Assembly: GCA_023251775.1 (NCBI GenBank)
Contig: JAHEYC010000022.1
Coordinates: 1-43,400 of the forward strand
Direction of reading: 5' to 3'
Length of the DNA stretch: 43,400 nt
Origin: Sphingobacteriaceae bacterium
Lineage (GTDB): Bacteria > Bacteroidota > Bacteroidia > B-17B0 > Aurantibacillaceae
Positions within the stretch are counted from its first letter, which is position 1. Each line of letters starts with the position of its first letter. Of the stretch, positions 20,046 through 29,800 are shown piece by piece. The translations under genes were made by a program, and so were the position numbers. Below the pieces are notes generated by a model. That model did no database searches, had not been told where the DNA came from, and saw only the letters and a program-made list of their open reading frames with translations.

Positions 20046-20067
20046 GGTCGAGACTTAAGTCTCGACC
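20046..20067. repeat. REP-like perfect 22-bp palindrome (right of transposase)
   Basis: GGTCGAGACTTAAGTCTCGACC. Differs from the left copy by a compensated G/C to A/T pair. Confidence 0.85.
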
Positions 20068-20072
20068 ATCAA

Positions 20073-20100
20073 AAAAGGCGTTCAGTTATGAGCGCCTTTT
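20073..20100. terminator. Bidirectional-type hairpin terminator between convergent genes
   Basis: aaaaggcgttcagttatgagcgcctttt: 8-bp perfect arms AAAAGGCG/CGCCTTTT with flanking A and T runs. Confidence 0.8.
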
Positions 20101-20119
20101 AAATTTGTTTTTAATACTC

Positions 20120-23100
20120 TTATTTCGATACGATCAATTTGCTTACACGTTTAATTCCTTTTGAACTTGTTACGTTCACAATATAAACGCCATTACTAAG
20201 TTCGCTTGTATTGAAGGTGTGATCGGTATAACCATAAGTTAAATTCTTTTGAGTTTCCGACCTAACAATGCGTCCGTTAATATCCATTACGTTGATCACG
20301 ATATCTTCGTTATCGGCAGCAAAGAAATTAAGTGTAACATTTCCGTTGGTTGGATTTGGATATAATGATAAACCGGTGTTCTTCGCAATTATTTCGTGCT
20401 CCTCTATTCCAATTATACTTTGAACAAGGTAATTCTTATTCAACCATGCTCCTCTACCATTTGTAGCTACATAAATAATTCCCGAGTTGTATGAATCCCA
20501 GGTGCTTGATTTTTGTTGCTTGATGTCAAACACCTGCACGTTAGGAAGCGCCGCAGTTGGATTTGCAGCATTTTTTGCATCATTCCAAACCGGACTTGCT
20601 GCTGTAATATCATTTGTAACATATACACCTCTATCGGTACCAACTAAAACGCGTTTATTATCGGTCATTTCAAATAGCGCACAATAGATAGAACCACCAG
20701 GCAATCCGGTTCCTGTTTTACCGGTGAAAGTTACAACCGTATTATCTATATTATCAATATCCATGTTAGGAGTACTTACATAAACCTTATTAGTTGCATC
20801 CGCAGTTGTGAGCAATACAGTTTTGTTATCATCGCTTACAGCTAAGTTGGTGATCTTCTCGGCACACGTAAAAGTTAATGTTGTTCTAAATGGTGAGTTC
20901 AAATTGGTAGTAAATGTAAATGCAGTCGGAGCTGTTCTTTTTCCTGTCACACATCCTGTATAATACGCTCCTCTGTAATCATCAATTGAAAAGTCGAACA
21001 TACTTGCTTTCATATTTACTTTGTAAAGACGGTAAGCAGGACTAGGTGTTGTAACCGCTGTTACATAATAAAGGGCTTTTCCATCGGGTGCCCATTCTAA
21101 TAAATAAGGTAAACCTGTAACGGTCATTTGTCCTGCAGTATAACCTCCCGGAAGTGCAGTTGAGTTAGTTGTTAAGGCGCCGGTACAACTTACGATCTGA
21201 AATTTTTGAGGATCGTTGGTGTTCAATGGACGTTTACTAACTAACACACCTTTATCATTCAAAATTGCTAATCTAGAATTGTAATCTATTTTGTATTTAT
21301 TAGGCGCTGATGTTGAAACCGGAGCTAATGAATTTGTTCCTACGTTGGCGAATGACCAAGATGTAGCTGCAATAGTTGTTGTTTTTGCAAATTTCAAGGC
21401 CGAGATATTCTCGCTCTTAACTTCGATCGTACTTCCTGCGTTGTAACGATAAAAAACTGTAACAGCTACACGAACATATTGATGATTGGCCGTACTGGTA
21501 AGTATTGGTGTAAGTGGATTTACAGGTATCTCAAACTGGATAATATCTTTAAGATCCACAGGATCGATGGTTAATTTGTTCAAGGTATTTATTACGCCTG
21601 AAGTTAATCCCGTTAAAGTATAACTTGATGGCAGAGTTGTTGGTGAAGTTGCGCCTCCAAATTCCATTGTTGCTTTTGTATTGGTAGTGTATGATACATT
21701 ACAATTTCCAAAACACGAAGAACTTGTTGTTGTTGCAATAGCTACAGTATAAGTTGCAATTGTAACCTTATCAATAATAGCAGACGCTTGTGGCTTTATT
21801 AAACTAACTGTATAAGATGTAGGAACAGCAACAGTTGAAGGTGGAACAACTGTTATAGGGATCAAAACGCGCACCGAATCATTAAAGAATAATACCGAAT
21901 CAACAGGTGTAAATCTTTTGGGATCAGTCACAGTACCATCTACTTTTGTATTCTCCCATAATTTAAATGGTGTGCCGGTTGTTGTATATGTATTATTCAC
22001 ATAAGCCTGATCTTTTGTAGATCCGTTATTGCTAATTCCACGGAAATCAATTTGAGTGATGCTCGGATCAACTTGACATTCTGATCCAAGATGACTCACT
22101 TGCATTAATGTTGGATCGCCTGTGGTAATATCAGGCGCCACATATAAATTACTGTTTGCAGCAGTAAAGAATGCCGTTTTTGGAGATAATTTAGAATACA
22201 CAGCATTAAAGAAATCACCATTCAAATAATTTAATTCACTCGTAACTGAAGGATAATTTCCGCTAAAGAAACTTACACCATTTCCGGCAGTAGCTGCAAT
22301 GTATCCTGAGTATGGCACCAGTGAATTAGTTTGTTTTGCAGTTTTAGGGAAGCGTGTAATTTCAATACTATTGTATTGCGCTGTTCCTAATCCCGCTGAA
22401 AAGAATTGGAACGTAAGAAGATTATCCGATGATCTGTATACACCGGCATCCGTTACAAAATATGTTGAAACTACATTTCCTCCAGTGGTCGTCATTTTTA
22501 TATCGTGGATATTCTGACGCAAATAAATTGGAGAGTTAAATGCGAATTCGCTTCCATATCTCACCCAAGTTCCAATTCCTTCAGGTCCGCCTGTAGTTTT
22601 TGTCCACGTATAAAATTTATAACTTCCAATATACACTTGATCAGCATTGAATGGATTCACAACCACACAATGGGCGTAATCGCCGGCAGCCGAACTACCA
22701 CCATTTGATAAGGGATCTAATTGCGGAGAGCCTTCTACGATCAATGTCCAATTTGCACCGGCATCTTTACTCACAAAAAATCCATATAGTGTAGCAGTAG
22801 AAATATTATTTGTTGTAGTTGGTTTTGCTACTGAAGCATAAATTGTATTGGCATTTGAATACGCTATTCCCAATTCTATCCTACCATAATTCATATCAGG
22901 CAAGTTGGTTGAACTTGGTGTAATATCCACAAAACCGGTTGGACTTCCCCCTACCGATCGGTAAACCTTTGTATAGGAAAATCCGGATCCTGAATTTAAA
23001 CTACTTGTTGCAACAGCATAAATATTCCCAACATTATCATAGTAAACTGAAAGTGCTGTGGCAGTAGCCGGAATAGCACCGGTTCCATTTGCGTTAATAA

Positions 23101-23620
23101 ATGTAGTTCCTCCATCTGTTGAGATCAATAATCCCATATCACTCGCAATAGCTATTTTCTGTGCACTGTTTGGGTCGCAGGCTATTCTTGTGATCACAGA
23201 ACCTGTAACTGAAGCATCAGCTACTTGATCTAAATTACTTGTTGTTTGATTTAACTTATATAAACCCGAACCCGGAATAGATTTTGACTTGGCAGTTGCC
23301 CTTAAGAAACCTTCGCCGGTAGCTGCATATATTGTTCCATCGGCCGATTGCGCAAGGTATGACACGTTACGAACCACGTCCTGATCATTAACCGGTAACC
23401 AATTTGTACCCCCATTTGTAGACCTGAATATTCCACTGGAAACACTACCTACGTATAGCACGCTACTGTTCAATCTATCTACAACCATGTTCCTAGAGCG
23501 ACCTGCGCTTAATACGGGTCCCGCAGGCGACCAGGTATAGGTTTGAGCTTTTACCTCACTACTTAAAACAGCTGCTAAAGCTATCATTCCGGTTAACTTG
23601 TACATATTCATCATAGCCAA
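20120..23620 (-). CDS. Secreted BNR/sortilin-like beta-propeller protein with T9SS type A C-terminal sorting domain
   Basis: 1166 aa. Signal peptide. Asp-box-like repeats FRSTNGGTNWLPV, ISTDGGTTFI, VSKDAGANWTLI. C-terminus LSLYPNPTNGNVTLNF...GRIVRS...GVYIVNVTSSKGIKRVSKLIVSK. Confidence 0.87.
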   Translation of the reverse strand: MAMMNMYKLTGMIALAAVLSSEVKAQTYTWSPAGPVLSAGRSRNMVVDRLNSSVLYVGSVSSGIFRSTNGGTNWLPVNDQDVVRNVSYLAQSADGTIYAATGEGFLRATAKSKSIPGSGLYKLNQTTSNLDQVADASVTGSVITRIACDPNSAQKIAIASDMGLLISTDGGTTFINANGTGAIPATATALSVYYDNVGNIYAVATSSLNSGSGFSYTKVYRSVGGSPTGFVDITPSSTNLPDMNYGRIELGIAYSNANTIYASVAKPTTTNNISTATLYGFFVSKDAGANWTLIVEGSPQLDPLSNGGSSAAGDYAHCVVVNPFNADQVYIGSYKFYTWTKTTGGPEGIGTWVRYGSEFAFNSPIYLRQNIHDIKMTTTGGNVVSTYFVTDAGVYRSSDNLLTFQFFSAGLGTAQYNSIEITRFPKTAKQTNSLVPYSGYIAATAGNGVSFFSGNYPSVTSELNYLNGDFFNAVYSKLSPKTAFFTAANSNLYVAPDITTGDPTLMQVSHLGSECQVDPSITQIDFRGISNNGSTKDQAYVNNTYTTTGTPFKLWENTKVDGTVTDPKRFTPVDSVLFFNDSVRVLIPITVVPPSTVAVPTSYTVSLIKPQASAIIDKVTIATYTVAIATTTSSSCFGNCNVSYTTNTKATMEFGGATSPTTLPSSYTLTGLTSGVINTLNKLTIDPVDLKDIIQFEIPVNPLTPILTSTANHQYVRVAVTVFYRYNAGSTIEVKSENISALKFAKTTTIAATSWSFANVGTNSLAPVSTSAPNKYKIDYNSRLAILNDKGVLVSKRPLNTNDPQKFQIVSCTGALTTNSTALPGGYTAGQMTVTGLPYLLEWAPDGKALYYVTAVTTPSPAYRLYKVNMKASMFDFSIDDYRGAYYTGCVTGKRTAPTAFTFTTNLNSPFRTTLTFTCAEKITNLAVSDDNKTVLLTTADATNKVYVSTPNMDIDNIDNTVVTFTGKTGTGLPGGSIYCALFEMTDNKRVLVGTDRGVYVTNDITAASPVWNDAKNAANPTAALPNVQVFDIKQQKSSTWDSYNSGIIYVATNGRGAWLNKNYLVQSIIGIEEHEIIAKNTGLSLYPNPTNGNVTLNFFAADNEDIVINVMDINGRIVRSETQKNLTYGYTDHTFNTSELSNGVYIVNVTSSKGIKRVSKLIVSK

Positions 23621-23777
23621 TATTTATCGATTCGAAATTATATTATTTTAACAAAAATGTTCATTTTTCTTTGAATAAAAAAATAACCTTTTGCCTTTTT
23701 TACGATTTGGTACTTATTTTTTCACAATTGGTTCATTTTAACACATAAGTGATTTTCCAGTTAATTGATTATCAAAA

Positions 23778-23808
23778 TTTTGAGATATCTATGGTTTTTC
23801 TAAATTTG
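23778..23808 (+). promoter_or_regulatory. Putative Bacteroidota promoter of the nucleotide-sugar operon
   Basis: TTTTG (-33-like) and TAAATTTG (-7) with 18 bp between, 15 bp upstream of the ATG at 23824. Confidence 0.55.
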
Positions 23809-23823
23809 TACTCTTAATTTTTT

Positions 23824-24405
23824 ATGAGCCAAACCAATTTTTATGCACACCCAACAGCCGTTATCGACGAGGGTTGTACTATTGGGGAAGGCACCAAAAT
23901 ATGGCACTTTTCGCACCTCATGCCCAAGTGTAAATTAGGTAAGAATTGTAACATAGGTCAAAATGTTGTTATATCTCCTGAGGTGATCTTAGGCAACAAC
24001 GTAAAGGTTCAAAATAACGTATCTATTTATACAGGAGTTACTTGCGACGATGATGTTTTCCTTGGGCCAAGCATGGTATTTACCAATGTTATCAATCCTC
24101 GCAGCGCTATAATTCGGAAGGATCAATACGCCAAAACTCATGTTGGAAAAGGCGTTTCTATTGGGGCAAATGCTACTATTGTTTGTGGACATGATATTGG
24201 CGAATTTGCATTTATAGGTGCAGGGGCTGTTGTTACAAAAAATGTTCCTGCCTATGCATTACTGGTTGGAAATCCTGCCAAACAAATTGGATGGATGAGC
24301 GAGTTTGGTCACCGTTTGAATTTTGATGCGAACGGAATTGCCCAATGTGAAGAAAGTAAACAAAAATACGAACTCAAAAATAATAGTGTAAAACGCGTAA
24401 GCTAA
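23824..24405 (+). CDS. Left-handed beta-helix acyltransferase, WbpD/WlbB-like (UDP-GlcNAc3NA N-acetyltransferase family)
   Basis: Hexapeptide repeats (AVIDEGCTIGEGTKIWHFSHLMPKCKLGKNCNIGQNVVISPEVILGNNVKVQNNVSIYTGV). Adjacent Gfo/Idh and UDP-sugar dehydrogenase genes. Confidence 0.82.
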   Translation: MSQTNFYAHPTAVIDEGCTIGEGTKIWHFSHLMPKCKLGKNCNIGQNVVISPEVILGNNVKVQNNVSIYTGVTCDDDVFLGPSMVFTNVINPRSAIIRKDQYAKTHVGKGVSIGANATIVCGHDIGEFAFIGAGAVVTKNVPAYALLVGNPAKQIGWMSEFGHRLNFDANGIAQCEESKQKYELKNNSVKRVS

Positions 24406-25436
24406 TGGGAAAGATAAAATTTGCAGTTGTAGGCCAAGGTCATATTGGCAAACGCCACGCCGAAATGGTGCGACGGAATGAAGATTGCGAATTGGTTGCC
24501 GTTTGTGATGCTTTACCAAAGGAAAAATTAGGCCTTGATGATCTGAAAGAAAAATTTTACAATAATATCGACGATCTTTTAAATGCGCATCCGGAAATTG
24601 AAGTGGTGAATATTTGTACACCCAATGGTTTACATGCCGAACATGCTTTAAAAGCAATTGATGCCAACAAGCATGTGGTGGTTGAAAAACCAATGGCACT
24701 TTCAAAATCGGATTGCGAAAAAGTTATTTATAATGCCTTGCATCATCATCGTAATGTATTTTGTGTGATGCAAAATCGCTATTCTCCTCCAAGCATGTGG
24801 TTAAAAGAAGTGATGGATAAAAAATTAATGGGCGAAATTTACATGGTGCAATTGAACTGCTATTGGAACAGAGATGATCGCTATTATAAACCCGGAGGCT
24901 GGAAAGGAACGCAAGATCTTGATGGCGGAACATTATTCACACAATTCAGCCACTGGTTAGATATTATGTATTGGTTATTCGGAGACATAAAAAATATTCA
25001 AGCAAAATTTGCCGATTTTAATCACCAAAAAAATACGGCATTTGAAGACAGTGGTTTTGTGAGTTTCGATTTTGTGAATGGAGGAATGGGTTGTATAAAT
25101 TATTCTACATCTGTGTGGGAAAAGAATTTAGAATCATCGCTAACCATTGTTGGAAAAAAAGGAAGTGTGAAAGTTGGCGGACAATACATGGATCAAATTG
25201 AAGTGTGCAATATTAAGGATTATAAAATGCCTGAGCTCGCGCAAACCAATGCTGCCAACGATTACGGAGCCTATAAGGGTTCGGCCAATAATCATCATAA
25301 TGTTATTGAGAATGTAGTGGAAACTTTGCAAGGAAAAAATAAAATATCCACAAACGCATTAGAAGGATTAAAAGTAGTGGATATCATTGAACGCATTTAC
25401 GCTTTGCGACCAAAAAGTGTTTTAAAAAATAAATAG
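24405..25436 (+). CDS. Gfo/Idh/MocA-family oxidoreductase, WbpB/WlbA-like
   Basis: N-terminal Rossmann motif KFAVVGQGHIGKRHAEMVRRN; EKPMALSKSDCEKVI; operon with the acetyltransferase (ATG overlaps its TAATG stop). Confidence 0.85.
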   Translation: MGKIKFAVVGQGHIGKRHAEMVRRNEDCELVAVCDALPKEKLGLDDLKEKFYNNIDDLLNAHPEIEVVNICTPNGLHAEHALKAIDANKHVVVEKPMALSKSDCEKVIYNALHHHRNVFCVMQNRYSPPSMWLKEVMDKKLMGEIYMVQLNCYWNRDDRYYKPGGWKGTQDLDGGTLFTQFSHWLDIMYWLFGDIKNIQAKFADFNHQKNTAFEDSGFVSFDFVNGGMGCINYSTSVWEKNLESSLTIVGKKGSVKVGGQYMDQIEVCNIKDYKMPELAQTNAANDYGAYKGSANNHHNVIENVVETLQGKNKISTNALEGLKVVDIIERIYALRPKSVLKNK

Positions 25437-25443
25437 TACTGCT

Positions 25444-26733
25444 ATGATGTACCAGGATGTTATAAAGAAAAGATCGCAAGTTGCCTTGATCGGATTAGGA
25501 TATGTTGGCTTACCCATTGCTTTGGCTTTTGCAAAAAAAGTAAAGGTGATAGGTTTTGATATCAATGCAAAGCGTGTTGACATGATGAAGAAAGGAATTG
25601 ATCCTAGTAACGAATTACCAAAAAGCGAATTCAAAAATTCGGATATTACATTCACACATAAATTAGAGGATCTTAAAAAAGCGAATTTTTTTATTATTGC
25701 CGTTCCAACACCGATTGACGAGCATAATCTACCCGACCTGAAACCATTGATAGCAGCCTCAACCACGGTGGGTAAGGTTTTAAAAAAAGGCGATTATGTA
25801 GTTTACGAATCAACCGTGTATCCTGGTTGTACCGAAGAAGATTGCATTCCCGTACTTGAAAAAGTAAGCGGATTAAAGTATATAAAAGATTTTAAAGTTG
25901 GTTATTCGCCCGAGCGTATCAACCCCGGGGATAAAGAACATACCATCACCAAAATTTTAAAAGTAGTAAGCGGTTGCGATAAAGAAAGTTTAGAGAATAT
26001 TTCTAAGGTATACGAAATTATTGTTGAACCGGGAACTCACAAAGCGTCTAGCATAAAAGTTGCGGAAGCAGCAAAAATTATTGAGAACACACAACGCGAT
26101 GTAAATATTGCTTTGATGAATGAGCTTTCGATCATTTTTAATAAAATGGGAATTAATACCTATGATGTATTGGAAGCGGCGGGTACAAAATGGAACTTTT
26201 TAAAATTCTCTCCGGGACTAGTAGGCGGACATTGCATTGGTGTTGATCCGTATTATTTAACTTACAAAGCCGAAAGTTTAGGATATCATGCACGTGTGAT
26301 CAATAGCGGACGTTATGTGAACGACAGTATGGGATTTTATGTCGCCAAAACGTGTGTGAAAAAAATAATTGCCGGTGGAAAAAATATTTCCAAATCAAAA
26401 GTATTGGTGATGGGTGCAACATTTAAAGAAGATGTAAGCGATATTCGCAATAGCAAAGTGGCAGACATTGTAAAAGAATTAAAATCGTTTGGCGTAAAAG
26501 TTGAGATCGTCGATCCACACGCCGACAGCGATGAACTAAAACACGAATACGGTTTTGGTTTGAATAAATTAGGAAAAGGTTACGATGGTGTTATTGTTGC
26601 TGTTAATCATAAAGAATATAAAGCGCTTGATGAGAAATTCTATAAGTCAATTCTTTCCAGTCATGGCGTTTTAGTGGATATCAAAGGAATGTACAAGGGG
26701 AAAATAAAGGGTTTAACTTATTGGAGCCTGTAA
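25444..26733 (+). CDS. Nucleotide-sugar (UDP-HexNAc) 6-dehydrogenase, TviB/WbpO/WbpA-like
   Basis: VALIGLGYVGLPIALAFA, YESTVYPGCTEE, YSPERINPGDKEHT, and catalytic FSPGLVGGHCIGVDPYYLTYKAE. Confidence 0.9.
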   Translation: MMYQDVIKKRSQVALIGLGYVGLPIALAFAKKVKVIGFDINAKRVDMMKKGIDPSNELPKSEFKNSDITFTHKLEDLKKANFFIIAVPTPIDEHNLPDLKPLIAASTTVGKVLKKGDYVVYESTVYPGCTEEDCIPVLEKVSGLKYIKDFKVGYSPERINPGDKEHTITKILKVVSGCDKESLENISKVYEIIVEPGTHKASSIKVAEAAKIIENTQRDVNIALMNELSIIFNKMGINTYDVLEAAGTKWNFLKFSPGLVGGHCIGVDPYYLTYKAESLGYHARVINSGRYVNDSMGFYVAKTCVKKIIAGGKNISKSKVLVMGATFKEDVSDIRNSKVADIVKELKSFGVKVEIVDPHADSDELKHEYGFGLNKLGKGYDGVIVAVNHKEYKALDEKFYKSILSSHGVLVDIKGMYKGKIKGLTYWSL

Positions 26734-26754
26734 TTAAAAGGTTCTCAAAATAAA

Positions 26755-26780
26755 AAAAGGTGCTTAATTAAGCACCTTTT
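26755..26780. terminator. Perfect 26-bp palindromic hairpin, bidirectional terminator
   Basis: aaaaggtgcttaattaagcacctttt between convergent CDSs ending at 26733 (+) and 26851 (-). Confidence 0.82.
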
Positions 26781-26850
26781 CTGTTTATTCTATCACTACT
26801 CTTATTATATAAACCATAAAACAATAGATAGAAAAAAGCTTCTTATGTTA

Positions 26851-29800
26851 TTATTTCAATAGCGTAACGTGTCCCGTTAAATGTTTTACTTTACCCGACA
26901 ATGCAGATTTAATATCGATCTTCCAAATATACACATCATCCTTACTCATTTCGCCTTTATAATAGCCATTCCAACCATTATCATGCAGGTCGTGCGTTTT
27001 GTATAATAACGCTCCCCAACGATCAAAGATCATGAAACTATATCCTTCTTCGCTATAACCTGTGATGAGGGGATGGAAGAGATCATTCAATCCATCATCA
27101 TTAGGCGTGAAGGTATTTGGAATATAGAACAACTCATCCTCGAACGAAACATATTTTGAGATCGTATCAGAGCAATACTTATTTGAAACGATCAACGATA
27201 CTAAGAATTTACCCGGATCATAGAAATTATGTGTTGGATCTTTATCTGTTGAGAATTGATCATTTTCGTTATACCAGCTATAGGTTGTTGCACCGTTACT
27301 TTGATCAAAGAATTTTATTTCCGGTTCAGTAGTACTTGCTCTATCAGGTGTAAATCTAAAATTGGCAATTGGTTTACTATATACGGTAACATAATCCGAA
27401 TAAGAACGTGTAGCGCTGCAATTATACGGCGAGGTAATACTTACACTCACATTATATACACCGGGTGTATTAAAACAAATGGTTGGACTATACAGTGTGG
27501 AAACGGTGCTGGTTATACTATTATAGAACCACCATGTATATGAATATCCCGGAATTTGATTTTGCGCTAAACTAAATGTATTGCAAACCGGATTACAACC
27601 AAAAACAGCCGGCTTATTAAGGCTCGCTATTGGCTGTGGATGAACTGTAACATTTATGGTAGAAGATATCACACAGCCTCTTGAATCGGTTGCTAAAAGC
27701 GTGTATTGCCCTGTTGTAGTTGGTGCAAGACCAATGGTTGATGAATTTACTCCACCCGGGGTCCATAAGTAAGTGTATCCGGGCGAACCACCGCTAACAG
27801 TTGACGATAAAGAGGTTTGTTGTCCTTGACATATATCTGTTATTCCACCGATCGCTAAATTTAATTTGGCAGGATCATTAAGCGCTATCACATGCGTTTT
27901 AGAACAACCATTTGCATCTGTTACTATGATCGTATAGCTTGACGCGCCTAGTCCATTTATTTGAACAGGGAATGCGATCACATTAGTTATTACAGCGCTG
28001 CTATTTACATTGGTGATCGTAAATGGTGCTTGACCACCACCAGCATTTGTTATTTGAATTATGCCATTCGTTCCACCATTACAATTTATTTGTCCAAAAA
28101 CAGAAAGCGCAGTGCTGAACATTGGTATACTGCTCACCGCAATTGTTGTGAAAACTACACAGCCGGTGTTTGGATCTGTAACTGATAATGTATAAATACC
28201 CGGAGCTGTAACATTGTATATTTGCGAAGCTGGTCCGCCAACCCATTGGAAATTCACATTGGTACTTGTTGAACTACCTGTTAATGTAACCTGCGCATTA
28301 TTACAATCCAGATCGTTTGATTTTATGGCCGCAACATTTGGCATCAACGAACTTTGATTAACTGTAATTACAGAATTACTTATACATCCGCTTATAGCAT
28401 CAGTAATTGTTACCGTATAATTTCCTGCTGCATTTACCACTGAAGGATTTAGTGCATTCACTAAACTTCCGCCATTCCACACATAATTATTGCCACCTCC
28501 TTGAGCAGTTAATGTAACAGTTGTTGCCGAACAACTAAGATCACTTGATTTTACTAGAACAGCAGTTGGTGTATTTACGATCTGCGTTACGTTAACCACA
28601 CTATTACTTGTACAACCATTTACCGGATCAAACACACTGAACGTATAACTTCCTGCACTTGCGGCAATGGCAGTAGCGGTATTTACATTTTGCGGGATCC
28701 ACGAATAAGTAACTCCACTTGTAGAAGATGAACCAATTAAAGCCACTGTAGAATTGATACACGTTAAAGTTGCAGGCGTAACAACATTGATATTTGGGAA
28801 GGCTCCGTTTTGTGTTACCGTTACAACTGTACTATTTACACATCCGTTTAAAGGATCGGTAACATTAAGCGTATAATTTCCTGCACTAATAACGATCACA
28901 TTACTTGTATTCACATTGGATGGCAACCAAGTATACGTTGCGCCGGCGTTTGTTGAATTACCATTTATAACAACTGTTGGAATTGTACATGTAATTGTAC
29001 CTCCCACCAAAGCAGAAACATTTGGCACCAAAGTATTTTGAGTAACGCTCACAACAGTATTTGATGTACAACCATTACTTGGATCAGTTACTGTTAATGA
29101 ATAATTACCAACTGAAGAAACCGAAACTGTTGAGGTGTTTAGATTCATTGGTTGCCAAGTATACGTTGCACCGGCTGCTGTGGATGTACCGGTTAAGATC
29201 ACCGAAATATTTCCACACGTTAAGGTTCCATTTACACTTGCAGAAATAGTTGGAGAAACTGTATTTTGATTCACCGTTACAACACTCGTACTAACACATC
29301 CATTAATTGGATTTGTGATCGTTAACGAATAATTTCCTGCGGCAGAAACTGATACAGTTGCATTATTCACATTCATTGGTTGCCAATTATAACTTACACC
29401 ACCCGTTGTTGAGGTACCCGTTAAAACAACCGAAGCATTGATGCAATTTAAAGTAGCCGGTATATTAATGGTGATGTTAGGCGCTACCGTATTTTGCGCG
29501 ACAACAATAACTGTAGTTGTAGAACATCCACTTATTGTATTTGTAGCTGTGGCTGAATATGAACCAATACTATTTACGGTTGCAGGATTAGTAGCGTTCA
29601 CTAACGGTCCGCCATTCCAAACAATTGTATTACCTGTGCTGTTCGCATTTAACGAAACTATACTAATAATACATGTTAAGGTATTACTTGAACTTGCCGT
29701 AATTGTTGGCACACCCGCACTTTGTATCACAGTTAAAACCGTTGTGCTTGTGCAGCCATTCACAGGATTGGTTACCGTTAACGAATAATTTCCGGCAGCT

